NCBI GenBank assembly: GCA_021772335.1
Contig: JAJFMD010000006.1
Coordinates: 62,001 to 126,000 of the forward strand
Source: Chlamydiota bacterium
GTDB taxonomy: Bacteria > Chlamydiota > Chlamydiia > Chlamydiales > Rhabdochlamydiaceae
Direction: 5' to 3'
Length of the DNA stretch: 64,000 nucleotides
Both the position numbers and the translations under genes were made by a program. Positions 9,446 to 17,274 of the stretch are shown in pieces. Position 1 is the stretch's first letter, and the number at the start of each line of letters is the position of its first letter. The notes under the pieces were generated by a model. That model was given only the letters and a program-made list of their open reading frames with translations. It had not been told where the DNA came from and made no database searches.

Positions 9446-10213
9446 TTAGTTTGAATTATCGCTGTCAGATTGATCTAGCGCTGCTTCTGTTTCTCTGATC
9501 CGTATTTGCAAATATTTGAACGCAACAGTTTCTCTGAGCAACCATGGCTTATCAGTATAAGATGTGTTAGCATTTTGAACGCCCTCATGTGTAATCCCAA
9601 GCCATGCATATGGAATTGGTGTACTCTGAGCATGTTCTATAAGACTGGGAATATTTGGTATGTCTGTTGTTGTTTGGATAACTTTATTTTGATCTTTAAT
9701 AAGCTGAGAGATGGTTGCAAGCGACGGCATATTAAAAGGCCAAAACATCATTTTCCATTGACGCATGATATTAGGTTCTGTAGGAAGTTTCTCGTACGGT
9801 CCAAGAATAATCCCTTCAGGATGAAGTGAATGGGAAAACATGATTAATGTTGTCGGTGATGTGGGCTGTCGGGGTTGAGGAGGAGAGAAAAATTTAGGAT
9901 ATGCTTCAATTTTTCTTTGCATGATAAAGGCGACAAAATCAGAAGAGATCGCAATTTCTGTCGAGTTTTCAGGTGGTTGTAATGTTAATTTATGAGAATA
10001 GAAATAAGTGTCTGAAAAGGCAAACATAGGTGAAGGCCCTTCGCCCTCTGCTGATATGGTATTCTGATATTTAGGAATGGTCGCTAAAACATTATTGGGT
10101 CCGCCTAACGACTCGAGGAGTTCTTGGGGGAGATGGTGCGCAAGAAGACCAAAGTCTGATTCGTGCTCTTGATAACTGGGTGTTCTAATGTTGTGTGCTT
10201 CTGATACTGACAT
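9446..10213 (-). CDS. LGG/IPQN-domain family protein, copy 10
   Basis: A 255-residue diverged member. The open frame extends upstream to 10270, but that would overlap copy 11; the ATG at 10213 (M-S-V-S-E-A-H-N) two bases after the copy 11 stop is the better start. Marks: LLESLGGPNNVL, TIPKYQN (IPQN altered), STEIAISSDFVAFIMQRKIE, LIMFS and LGPYEKLP. The C-terminal 90 residues hold a polar extension ending in an acidic stretch (DQSDSDNSN). Probably translationally coupled to copy 11. Function unknown. Confidence 0.8.
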   Translation of the reverse strand: MSVSEAHNIRTPSYQEHESDFGLLAHHLPQELLESLGGPNNVLATIPKYQNTISAEGEGPSPMFAFSDTYFYSHKLTLQPPENSTEIAISSDFVAFIMQRKIEAYPKFFSPPQPRQPTSPTTLIMFSHSLHPEGIILGPYEKLPTEPNIMRQWKMMFWPFNMPSLATISQLIKDQNKVIQTTTDIPNIPSLIEHAQSTPIPYAWLGITHEGVQNANTSYTDKPWLLRETVAFKYLQIRIRETEAALDQSDSDNSN

Positions 10214-10215
10214 GA

Positions 10216-10806
10216 TTACTCCATATCCTCTTGGATCATTTTTTCTCCCTCTTTTTGATCTATTAACCATGCTGGATCTTGAACAACTTCGGTATTATTT
10301 TTTATTAGAGAGGCAATAGTTGCTATTGATAGCATGCTTTCTGTCCAAAATGTTTGCGGCTCTGGTTTGGTGAATCCACGTAAAAGACTTAGAGGAAATC
10401 TATCCGTAACCACTGGGCCGTGAATTGTATGCGTTTTATTAGAAAATCTAAGCAGAGTTAAAGGGTTTGTGCTGTATTTTGGATGAGGAAATCTGTAATG
10501 TTTAATTTCTCTACGTAAGACAAAGACTACAGAATCTGCAAAGATTTTAATCTCGGTTGCGTGTCCTGGAGTGATGTCTTCTAAATCTATGTTTTTACCA
10601 TACCAAAAGAGGCTAGTGGGAGAATCGGTAGCAGGCTCTTCGAAGTCACGTTGATTTTGAGGAATCGTCGCTAAGACATTATTGGCTCCACCTAATGATT
10701 CGAGAAGCTCCGCAGGGAGATGTTCTTTAAGACTGCTGCTATCAAGGATATTTTTTATGCTAACCTCTTGATCAGCAGGGGTGGCTAAATTGGTTATAAA
10801 TGACAT
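10216..10806 (-). CDS. LGG/IPQN-domain family protein, copy 11
   Basis: A 196-residue member and the first of the array, reading away from mraZ. Marks: LLESLGGANNVL, TIPQNQ, ATEIKIFADSVVFVLRREIK, LLRFSN and HGPVVTD. It shares with copy 10 the LPxELLESLGG lead and the FxxxSMxSIATIxxLIK segment, so the two form a subgroup. The upstream gap to mraZ holds two possible MraZ-box pairs, so its promoter may be shared or close to that of the division cluster. Function unknown. Confidence 0.8.
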   Translation of the reverse strand: MSFITNLATPADQEVSIKNILDSSSLKEHLPAELLESLGGANNVLATIPQNQRDFEEPATDSPTSLFWYGKNIDLEDITPGHATEIKIFADSVVFVLRREIKHYRFPHPKYSTNPLTLLRFSNKTHTIHGPVVTDRFPLSLLRGFTKPEPQTFWTESMLSIATIASLIKNNTEVVQDPAWLIDQKEGEKMIQEDME

Positions 10807-10929
10807 TTTATTGCCTTAATTGTGGTTAATCTAAGGATATTATAATCAATAATGTTGGTTTAGTTCAATTTAAAAGACCATTTTGAATGGCAAGTATTTT
10901 TTTGAATTCGGGTTGGTCGATATGAGATT

Positions 10930-10946
10930 TTTCCACTGATTTCCAC
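10930..10946 (-). promoter_or_regulatory. Possible MraZ box pair (minus orientation)
   Basis: On the minus strand this reads GTGGAAATCAGTGGAAA, two GTGGAAA words exactly ten bases apart. MraZ proteins of other bacteria bind arrays of short G-rich repeats with a ten-base period upstream of mraZ. The pair lies ~150 bases upstream of the mraZ ATG and in opposite orientation to the second pair. Seen in sequence; binding is inference. Confidence 0.35.
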
Positions 10947-11074
10947 ATAGAATTTTATGACGTGTAAATTGCTGATTTTAAGTGTGATGTTGCTGTTAAT
11001 TTAGGGTTGAAAAAAAGCTTTTGAAACTTTTCTTCTAAAAACTATTGATCGCTTAGGATTTTTAGTGCTAAATT

Positions 11075-11090
11075 GTGGAAAAAGGTGGAA
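11075..11090 (+). promoter_or_regulatory. Possible MraZ box pair overlapping the mraZ ribosome-binding site
   Basis: GTGGAAAAAGGTGGAAAA holds two GTGGAAA words ten bases apart, immediately before the mraZ ATG at 11096. The second word doubles as the ribosome-binding site (AGGTGG), so MraZ or ribosome binding could compete if the site is used as an operator. Alternatively it is simply a purine-rich leader. Confidence 0.35.
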
Positions 11091-11095
11091 AAGCA

Positions 11096-11635
11096 ATGGG
11101 ACAGTTCTTCTTCAGCGGATCAGTTTCGGCAAAACTCGACGATAAAGGGCGCTTTGTGCTCCCTCAACAAATGCGTTTGGGTTTGGTTGAAAATGGAGCA
11201 ATGGAATTTACAATTGCATTAGGTTTAGGTGGTTGTTTGGCGATTTATCGTAGAAGCGATATTGACAAAATTGTTGAACGCTTTAAATCCAAACAGCATT
11301 TGGGTCGCTACCAAAAGTTTTTTACGCTCTTTTTTTCAACGCTGCATCATACAACATGTGACAAGCTCGGACGTGTTAATCTGCCGGCTAATTTGAAGGG
11401 TGCTGCAAATATTAAAGGCGAGATTGTTGTCGCTGGTGTCCTAAACAAAATCGAGATCTGGTCTAAAGATCGTTACGATGCGGATTTGCAATTACTGCTT
11501 GATGGTAAAAATAGCGATAGCGATTTGACGCAAATGGTTGAAGAGGCGTTTGCGCTTCTTGATCAAGAAGGATTAGATAAAGAAAAGTCTGACAAGGTTA
11601 CAGCTAGCGAAAGCGAGGAGTTTGCTCTGTTATAG
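11096..11635 (+). CDS. mraZ: MraZ transcriptional regulator of the division/cell-wall cluster
   Basis: A 179-residue MraZ. The protein begins MGQFFFSGSVSAKLDDKGR, typical of the first AbrB-like half (SxxxKLDxKGRxxLP, residues ~8-30); the second half has TTCDKLGRVNLPANLK (D-x-x-G-R-V-x-L-P), so both SpoVT-AbrB repeats are intact. Family knowledge: MraZ forms ring-shaped oligomers and controls its own operon. I chose the ATG at 11096 over a GTG at 11075 because AGGTGG is correctly spaced before it and the extra residues do not belong to the family. It is followed by rsmH, ftsL, ftsI, murE and amiA on the same strand. The ~45-residue tail is longer and more acidic than usual. Confidence 0.93.
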   Translation: MGQFFFSGSVSAKLDDKGRFVLPQQMRLGLVENGAMEFTIALGLGGCLAIYRRSDIDKIVERFKSKQHLGRYQKFFTLFFSTLHHTTCDKLGRVNLPANLKGAANIKGEIVVAGVLNKIEIWSKDRYDADLQLLLDGKNSDSDLTQMVEEAFALLDQEGLDKEKSDKVTASESEEFALL

Positions 11636-11642
11636 AGTGGAT

Positions 11643-12571
11643 ATGGGAGATCGAGATTTTAATGCGGCGCATGTGCCGGTTTTGCAAGAGGAAATGCTTG
11701 CGATGTTTGAAGGTCTTGAGATTAAGACGTTTTTTGAAGGAACTCTCGGCGCTGGTGGTCATGCAGAAGGGGTGCTTAAAGCGCATCCGGAAATTGAGCG
11801 TTATATTGCTTGTGATCGCGATCCGGTAGCACTTGAGATTGCAGGTGAGCGTTTAGCTCCTTGGAAGGATAAGGTAGAGTTTGTTCGGGGGGATTTTCGG
11901 GATCTCGACCGACATTTGAAAGAGAAAGGACTTCAAGCAGTCGATGGTTTTTTTTTGACTTGGGGGTGTCATCGATGCAATTAGAACAGGTAGAAAAAGG
12001 GTTTAGCTTTAGTAAAGAGGGTCCGCTCGATATGCGTATGGATCCTGCTAGTGGGTTAACGGCAGAGCAGATTGTCAATCAATGGCCTGAACAAAAACTC
12101 GGTGAGATTTTTCTCGAGTTTGGTGAGGAAAAAAGATGGCGTCGTGCTGCAAAAGCAATTGTCGATTATCGCAGAAAACAAGCGATTAAGACGACAAAGC
12201 AACTCTCTGATTTAATTTGTGATACGTTAGGAAGGGGAAGTAAAAAGAAACTCCATCCAGCGACGCTTATTTTTCAAGCTTTAAGGATTTGTGTTAATGA
12301 AGAGCTCTCTGCAATTGAAGAGGGAATCTCTAAAGCAATAGAGTTTCTCGGACCAGGTGGGCGCATTGGTGCGATCAGTTTTCACCGTTTAGAAGATCGT
12401 ATTGTAAAAAATTTGTTTCGCTCAGCAGCAGGTCGTGGTGTTGAGAAAGGACAAAAAATGGTAGAGGTTTTGACAAAAAAACCGATCGTTGCAGGAAGAA
12501 AAGAAATATCATCAAACCGTCGATCACGTAGTGCTAAGATGCGTTTTGCTGAGAAGGTGCCAACAAAATAG
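11643..12571 (+). pseudogene. rsmH: 16S rRNA m4C1402 methyltransferase RsmH (MraW), frameshifted at a T9 tract
   Basis: The gene is split over two frames. Frame one (11643 to ~11957) gives HVPVLQEEML, then FFEGTLGAGGHAEGVL (SAM motif I) and ACDRDPVALE. At GTC-GAT-GG followed by nine Ts (about 11948-11956) the frame ends in LTWGCHRCN. The downstream frame carries on correctly with DLGVSSMQL, FSFSKEGPLDMRMD, and runs to the RsmH tail NRRSRSAKMRFAE. The family reads D-G-x-x-x-D-L-G-V-S-S, which needs ten Ts here. So one T is missing from a homopolymer: a sequencing slip, a phase-variable tract, transcriptional slippage, or true loss. All catalytic parts are otherwise intact. Its ATG lies 8 bases past the mraZ stop. 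Confidence 0.88.
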
Positions 12572-12578
12572 GATAGAG

Positions 12579-12944
12579 ATGAAACAGCAGAGATTGATCG
12601 TTCGCATTTTGATATGTGTCTCACTCTTTTGTAGCTGTCTCTATTCATATCTCAACTTACAAAATGACGTGACTGAAAAACGGATTTATTTGCCTGTATT
12701 AGCTGAGCAGGTAAAAGCAATTAATGAAAAAAATACACGGCTTGAATATGAAATCGATCGTTTTGAAAATCCTTTGCATTTGATGCAGTTATTACGCCTG
12801 AGTGAATACAGTCATTTGAAACATCCTTACATACCTGAAATTTTGACAATGAGAGAAGGGGATGCTCTTGAGCTTCTCGAGATCACTGAACCTAGAGAAG
12901 AGCGATTAATTCCAGCTCTTCCACTTGCGATTGGTACTAAGTAG
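12579..12944 (+). CDS. ftsL: FtsL-like small divisome protein (CT271-like)
   Basis: A 121-residue bitopic protein. I start at ATG 12579, seven bases after the rsmH stop; the longer frame from 12489 would overlap rsmH. Residues ~5-25 (LIVRILICVSLFCSCLYSYL) form one membrane segment; the following ~50 residues are a coiled-coil-like stretch (LAEQVKAINEKNTRLEYEIDRF) as in FtsL/FtsB proteins, which join FtsQ and FtsI at the division site. Position between rsmH and ftsI is the usual ftsL place and matches CT271 of C. trachomatis. FtsL proteins are poorly conserved, so the call rests on topology and position. Confidence 0.8.
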   Translation: MKQQRLIVRILICVSLFCSCLYSYLNLQNDVTEKRIYLPVLAEQVKAINEKNTRLEYEIDRFENPLHLMQLLRLSEYSHLKHPYIPEILTMREGDALELLEITEPREERLIPALPLAIGTK

Positions 12945-12946
12945 TA

Positions 12947-14935
12947 ATGATCAAAAATCGGCGACGCTTATTACTCGTTGCTTTTTTTATTTTTTTAGTT
13001 TTTAGCAGTTTGATTTTGCAGTTTTTTAAATTGCAAATTGTTGAGGGTGAGCGCTGGACTAAAGAAGCGTTAAATCAACATCAACTGCTTGTCAAAGACC
13101 CTTTTAGAAGAGGGCTATTTTACTCTAATGTTGATATTAAACCGGGACATCCAGGTAAGCAACAACCTCTTGTAATTGATATTCCTAAATTTCATCTTTT
13201 TATTGATCCTAAAGTGATTCCAGAAAGCTGTCATACTGAGATGATCTCTTATTTAAAAAATAAGCTGCAGCTTACGAATGAGAATGAGATTGCAAATTTG
13301 CAAAATGCGTTTACTAAACGCTCTCGTAGTCGCAAGTTGTTTTCATGGATGGAGCCTGCAGTTAAAGATGAAATTTATAATTGGTGGCGCAGCTATTATA
13401 AAGAGCATCGACTGCCGCGTAATGCACTCTATTTTATCGAGGACTATTTGCGCTCTTACCCTTTTGGGAAGTTGTTTGGGCAGGTGCTCAGTAGTGTGCG
13501 TGCTGATCGCGACCCTAAAACGGGCAAGTACATTCCGATTGGAGGTCTTGAGCTCTATTTTCATAAGGAGCTTGAAGGGAAAAATGGAAAACGTTTGCTG
13601 CTTCGCTCGCCGAGTCATCCTTTAGATACAGATAATATTCTTGAGCATCCTGAAAATGGAGCGGATATTTACTTGACGATCAATCACTATTTGCAAGCGA
13701 TTGTCGAAGAGCAACTGCAAAAAGGGGTGGAGAGAGCTAAAGCAAAAGGGGGATGGGCTGTCATGCTCGATCCATTTAGCGGTGAAGTGCTCGCTTTAGC
13801 GCAATATCCTTTTTTTGAACCGGGGAACTACCGCGAATATTTTAATAATCCAGAGCTTGTTGGGCATACTAGAATTAAAGCGGTGTGTGACAGCATTGAA
13901 CCAGGTTCTATCTTCAAAGGGATTATGATGACATTGTTTCTTAAAGCAAATTGTTATCTTAAGGAGAGGGGAGAGGAACCAATTTTTGATCCAGAAGAGA
14001 TGCTCAATGTTAAAAATACGCGCTTTCGGGGTAGAACAAAACCGATTTTGGATCTTGGATATTATGACTATATGAATTTTACATTAGCTATTCAAAAATC
14101 AGGCAATGTTTATCCAAGTCGTATTATTGAGAAAATTGCCGATCGCTTGGGAGCAAATTGGATACGGTCTCAACTGCAGGAGATTTTTGGATTTGGATTT
14201 AAAACAGGAATTGAGATTCCATCTGAGAGTCCAGGCATGTTGCCAACACCTGGGAAGCTTCATCCTAATGGAACTCTGGAATGGTCTGTGCCGACACCCT
14301 ATTCATTGGTTTTAGGGCACAATATGCGTGCTAATAGCCTTCAAATCCTCAAAGCGTATGCCATTATTGTGAATGGTGGTTATGATGTGAGGCCAACCTT
14401 GATCAAGCGTATTGTAAAGAAGGGAGAGGTTTTGCTCGATAAGCAGTTGGAGCTAGAAGCACAGCCGAAACGCCGTGTGCTTGAACCAGAAATAGCGGAA
14501 ACAATGGTACGCGCAATGAAGTACACGACAAAGCCCGGAGGAACAGGATCGCGCGCAGATATTTATGGATATACGGAAGGGGGAAAGACAGGCACATCAG
14601 AGAAAATTGTAGGTGGGACATATAGTGACAAGCTCTATATTTCTAGTTTTGTTGGTTTTGCACCAGCAGAGCATCCTCGTTTTATCTTACTTGTTTCGGT
14701 CGATGAGCCAGAAAAACGCTATATTCCTGGTAAAGGAAAGACTCATATGGGAGGGTATTGCGCAGCGCCTATTTTTGCTGAAATTGCGAGCCGTGCTCTG
14801 CACTATATGGGTATCGCTCCTGATGATCCATATGGTTATCCCAAAGGCGACCCCCGTTATGATAGAGATAAAGCGGATTGGTATCCTGAGGTGGATGCAT
14901 TGAAAGATCTATTTAACGAATGGCATCGGAAATGA
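12947..14935 (+). CDS. ftsI: Septal peptidoglycan transpeptidase FtsI (PBP3)
   Basis: A 662-residue class B penicillin-binding protein. Residues ~6-26 (LLLVAFFIFLVFSSLILQFF) are the N-terminal anchor. The catalytic serine motif is EPGSIFK (S-x-x-K), followed by S-G-N (IQKSGN) and K-T-G-T (GGKTGTSEK), so all three active-site motifs are intact. It cross-links peptidoglycan at the division plane; chlamydiae divide without FtsZ but use these enzymes. The ATG at 12947 follows the ftsL stop by two bases and the stop overlaps the murE start as ATGA, so ftsL-ftsI-murE are translationally coupled. Matches CT270. Confidence 0.95.
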   Translation: MIKNRRRLLLVAFFIFLVFSSLILQFFKLQIVEGERWTKEALNQHQLLVKDPFRRGLFYSNVDIKPGHPGKQQPLVIDIPKFHLFIDPKVIPESCHTEMISYLKNKLQLTNENEIANLQNAFTKRSRSRKLFSWMEPAVKDEIYNWWRSYYKEHRLPRNALYFIEDYLRSYPFGKLFGQVLSSVRADRDPKTGKYIPIGGLELYFHKELEGKNGKRLLLRSPSHPLDTDNILEHPENGADIYLTINHYLQAIVEEQLQKGVERAKAKGGWAVMLDPFSGEVLALAQYPFFEPGNYREYFNNPELVGHTRIKAVCDSIEPGSIFKGIMMTLFLKANCYLKERGEEPIFDPEEMLNVKNTRFRGRTKPILDLGYYDYMNFTLAIQKSGNVYPSRIIEKIADRLGANWIRSQLQEIFGFGFKTGIEIPSESPGMLPTPGKLHPNGTLEWSVPTPYSLVLGHNMRANSLQILKAYAIIVNGGYDVRPTLIKRIVKKGEVLLDKQLELEAQPKRRVLEPEIAETMVRAMKYTTKPGGTGSRADIYGYTEGGKTGTSEKIVGGTYSDKLYISSFVGFAPAEHPRFILLVSVDEPEKRYIPGKGKTHMGGYCAAPIFAEIASRALHYMGIAPDDPYGYPKGDPRYDRDKADWYPEVDALKDLFNEWHRK

Positions 14936-16404
14936 AATTAAAGAAATTGATTCGCAATTTGCCAATAAAAATTACAAAAGGATCTTTGGAGACGAAGATC
15001 TCGGGGATCAGTGCAAATTCTAAATATATTGCACCGGGCAATCTGTTTATTGCGCGCAAAGGAGCGCGGTTTGATGCATCTAGATTTGTAAAGGATGCTG
15101 TCGAAGCGGGAGCCGTTGCTGTTCTCTCTGATCTTTACGATCCTTTTCTGAAAGATGTGACGCAGCTTATTTCAAATGATGTAGTCGCTATGCAGCATGA
15201 ACTTTGCAAGCGTTATTATCGCCTTAAGAAAAAATCGATGGTGTTGATCGGGATTACGGGAACCAATGGCAAAACAACAACGAGCTATTTGATTAAACAT
15301 CTCTTTGATTATATGAATGTGCAGTGTGGTTTGATTGGAACGAATGAATGGATCATTGGAGATAATCATTTCCCTGCGATGATGACTACTCCTGATGTGA
15401 TTACCAATCATAAGCTTTTAAAGGAAATGCAAGAGGAAAAACAGAAAGCGGCGATCATGGAAGTGACTTCACATGGTTTAGAGCAAGGGCGCACAGCTGG
15501 TCTTGATTTTGATTTTGCACTGTTTACCAACCTTTCTCAAGATCATCTAGATTACCATCAAACAATGGAGAAATACTGCGAGGCAAAAACACGGCTTTTT
15601 TCTCAACTTTCACCCAACTCTTTGGTTCCTAAGCTAAAAAAACGGGCGATTATCAATGGCGATGATCCTGCTTCTCAAGCGATGATTAATGCAAGCTCAG
15701 TCCCTACTTTAACCTACGGTATTAAAAGTGATGCCAACGTGCGTGCTCTAGATCTTAGCCTCAGCTGTAGCCATAGTGAATTTACTGTTTATTATGAAGG
15801 TAAAGAGGTGCGTTTTTCTTTGCCGATGATTGGGCGCTTTAATGTCTACAATGCTTTAGCAACGATTGCTCTTGGTCTTGCTATGAAATTCCCTCTAGAA
15901 CAAATTGCAAAAGCGCTTGAGAATTTTAGTGGAGTACAAGGGCGTCTTCAAAAAGCCGCTTCAAATATCTATGTCGATTTTGCACACACTCCTGAAGCGT
16001 TGAGGGAGGTTCTTTCTTCTTTAAGAGAAGTGTGCACAGGAAAACTCATCGTTATTTTTGGCTGTGGTGGTGAGCGCGACCTGGCTAAACGTCCGCTCAT
16101 GGGAGAGATTGCAGCTAGCATAGCGGATAGAGTCATCGTGACATCGGATAATCCTAGATCAGAAGACCCCTCTAAAATTTGCGATGATATTTGTAAGGGG
16201 GCATGCGAGAGTAAAAATTTTGAAGTTGAAATTGATCGGCAGCGTGCAATTGAAAAAGCGATTGAGAGTGCACAATGTGATGATGTGATCTTAATTGCTG
16301 GTAAAGGACATGAGTCTAAACAAATTTTTTCTGATAAAACAATTCCTTTCAACGATCTCTCTATTGCACAAGATATTTGCATGCAAAAGTCGTGTGCTCT
16401 CTAA
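14932..16404 (+). CDS. murE: UDP-MurNAc-tripeptide synthetase MurE
   Basis: A 490-residue Mur ligase. The preferred start is ATG 14932, overlapping the ftsI stop (ATGA) and giving MKLKKLIRNLPIKI, the usual N-terminus; an ATG at 14920 in the same frame is less likely. Walker A is GITGTNGKTTTSYL (~108-121 of this start). The substrate-binding DNPR motif (TSDNPRSEDP) is that of enzymes adding meso-diaminopimelate to UDP-MurNAc-L-Ala-D-Glu. The segment QDHLDYHQTMEKYCEAKTRLF holds the lysine that is carbamylated in the family. Matches CT269. Confidence 0.95.
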   Translation: MKLKKLIRNLPIKITKGSLETKISGISANSKYIAPGNLFIARKGARFDASRFVKDAVEAGAVAVLSDLYDPFLKDVTQLISNDVVAMQHELCKRYYRLKKKSMVLIGITGTNGKTTTSYLIKHLFDYMNVQCGLIGTNEWIIGDNHFPAMMTTPDVITNHKLLKEMQEEKQKAAIMEVTSHGLEQGRTAGLDFDFALFTNLSQDHLDYHQTMEKYCEAKTRLFSQLSPNSLVPKLKKRAIINGDDPASQAMINASSVPTLTYGIKSDANVRALDLSLSCSHSEFTVYYEGKEVRFSLPMIGRFNVYNALATIALGLAMKFPLEQIAKALENFSGVQGRLQKAASNIYVDFAHTPEALREVLSSLREVCTGKLIVIFGCGGERDLAKRPLMGEIAASIADRVIVTSDNPRSEDPSKICDDICKGACESKNFEVEIDRQRAIEKAIESAQCDDVILIAGKGHESKQIFSDKTIPFNDLSIAQDICMQKSCAL

Positions 16405-16446
16405 AAACATTGCAATAGCATTCTCTTTTTTGGTACAAATGCATGC

Positions 16447-17142
16447 ATGAAGCGTTGTATTTTACTATTTATTGCCCTGTTGCTCGCTACCTCTTGTACA
16501 CCTAAGCCAGAACAAGAAGAAATGATCTCCTACCAAGAAGAGATAGAGATTCAAGCTCTATCTGCTTCACTTGATCGTAAGAATATTAGGATTGCTCTTG
16601 ACGCGGGACATGGCGGAAAAGATTGCGGAGCATCAGTTTCTCATTTAAGTGAAAAAAATCTCTGTTTAGTGACGACTCTATTGACTAAACGCTATCTCGA
16701 CAAACTCGGTTATCAGGTGATTCTTACAAGACATAATGACACCTACCTCCCTTTAAAAAAACGTGTTGAAATTGCAAACAGAAGTAAAGCGAGCCTTTTT
16801 GTCAGCATTCATTTTAATACAGCGCGTAGTACAGATGCTAAAGGCATAGAGATCTATTACTATGCTCCGCAAGAGAAAGGGGAAAATATCAGAGCGCGTC
16901 GTTTTGCTGAAATTGTTTTGGGTCGAGTCATAGGATTAACACACACGTTAAGTAGGGGAGTGAAGAAGGGGAATTTATGCGTTATTCGCGAGACAAAAAT
17001 GCCTGCGATTCTCATTGAAGGCGGCTTTATGACGAACAAACAGGAATTCTCTCATTTAATTAATCGCAGCTATTTGAGTAAGATAGCAAAAGGTATAGCA
17101 GAAGGAGTCGATAGCTATCTCGTCGAGAGAGCTAAAGCTTAA
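16447..17142 (+). CDS. amiA: N-acetylmuramoyl-L-alanine amidase, lipoprotein (AmiA-like)
   Basis: A 231-residue Amidase_3 enzyme. It begins with a short lipoprotein signal (MKRCILLFIALLLATSC, lipobox A-T-S-C at ~14-17), so it is probably anchored to a membrane facing the periplasm. Zinc ligands and catalytic residues are visible: DAGHGGKDCG (His), a Glu in LSEKNL, SIHFNT (His) and ILIEGG (catalytic Glu). It cuts the amide bond between MurNAc and the stem peptide, needed for septum splitting. Last gene of the division cluster; corresponds to CT268. Confidence 0.93.
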   Translation: MKRCILLFIALLLATSCTPKPEQEEMISYQEEIEIQALSASLDRKNIRIALDAGHGGKDCGASVSHLSEKNLCLVTTLLTKRYLDKLGYQVILTRHNDTYLPLKKRVEIANRSKASLFVSIHFNTARSTDAKGIEIYYYAPQEKGENIRARRFAEIVLGRVIGLTHTLSRGVKKGNLCVIRETKMPAILIEGGFMTNKQEFSHLINRSYLSKIAKGIAEGVDSYLVERAKA

Positions 17143-17143
17143 A

Positions 17144-17217
17144 TGTCCCCGGCGCGATTCGAACGCACGGCCTGTCGCTTAGGAGGCAACCGCTCTATCC
17201 AGCTGAGCTACGAGGAC
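17144..17217 (-). tRNA. tRNA-Arg (anticodon CCT)
   Basis: On the minus strand the acceptor arm GTCCTCG pairs with CGGGGAC (one G-T pair). The D arm holds TAGCTCAGCTGGATAGAGC. The anticodon stem GTTGC/GCGAC encloses CTCCTAA, giving anticodon CCT (Arg, AGG). The T arm is GTGCG-TTCGAAT-CGCGC. The discriminator is A and CCA is not encoded. It lies antisense between amiA and gnd. Confidence 0.95.
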
Positions 17218-17274
17218 AAAAGGTAATGATTTTAATCTTTGAGACTTGTTAATACAAGTAAAATGGAGGAAGTA

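Larger units (their letters stand above)
1779..10806 (-). repeat. Tandem array of eleven paralogous genes, 14 domain copies
   Basis: All eleven genes here lie on the minus strand and share one ~150-residue domain. Its marks in order are: L-x-x-S-L-G-G at the start, T-I-P-Q-N-N-N-F-x-H-P about ten residues on, a W or Y, Y-E-x-I-D-P, T-E-I-S-I-S, F-V-I-F-x-x-K/R-R, a hydrophobic L-F-L-F strand, then G-P-F/Y or S-P-F and a last stretch R-P-Y / L-V-x-x-P. Three genes carry two copies. Copies at 5269-5790 and 5794-6327 are still nearly identical over about 60 bases (5503-5565 against 6043-6105), so duplication is recent. There is no transposase or integrase. The spacing suggests several short transcription units. 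Confidence 0.9.

Noticed and set aside
9506-9829. 107-codon plus-strand frame inside array copy 10
   Set aside because: Antisense to a well-supported family member; no start signal or family match.
1779-10806. Array read as a toxin-immunity (contact-dependent) cassette
   Set aside because: There is no large toxin, no secretion partner and no alternation of two gene types; all genes are of one family.
12489-12944. Longer ftsL frame starting inside rsmH
   Set aside because: The extra 30 residues are the shadow of the rsmH end; ATG 12579 gives the normal FtsL layout.
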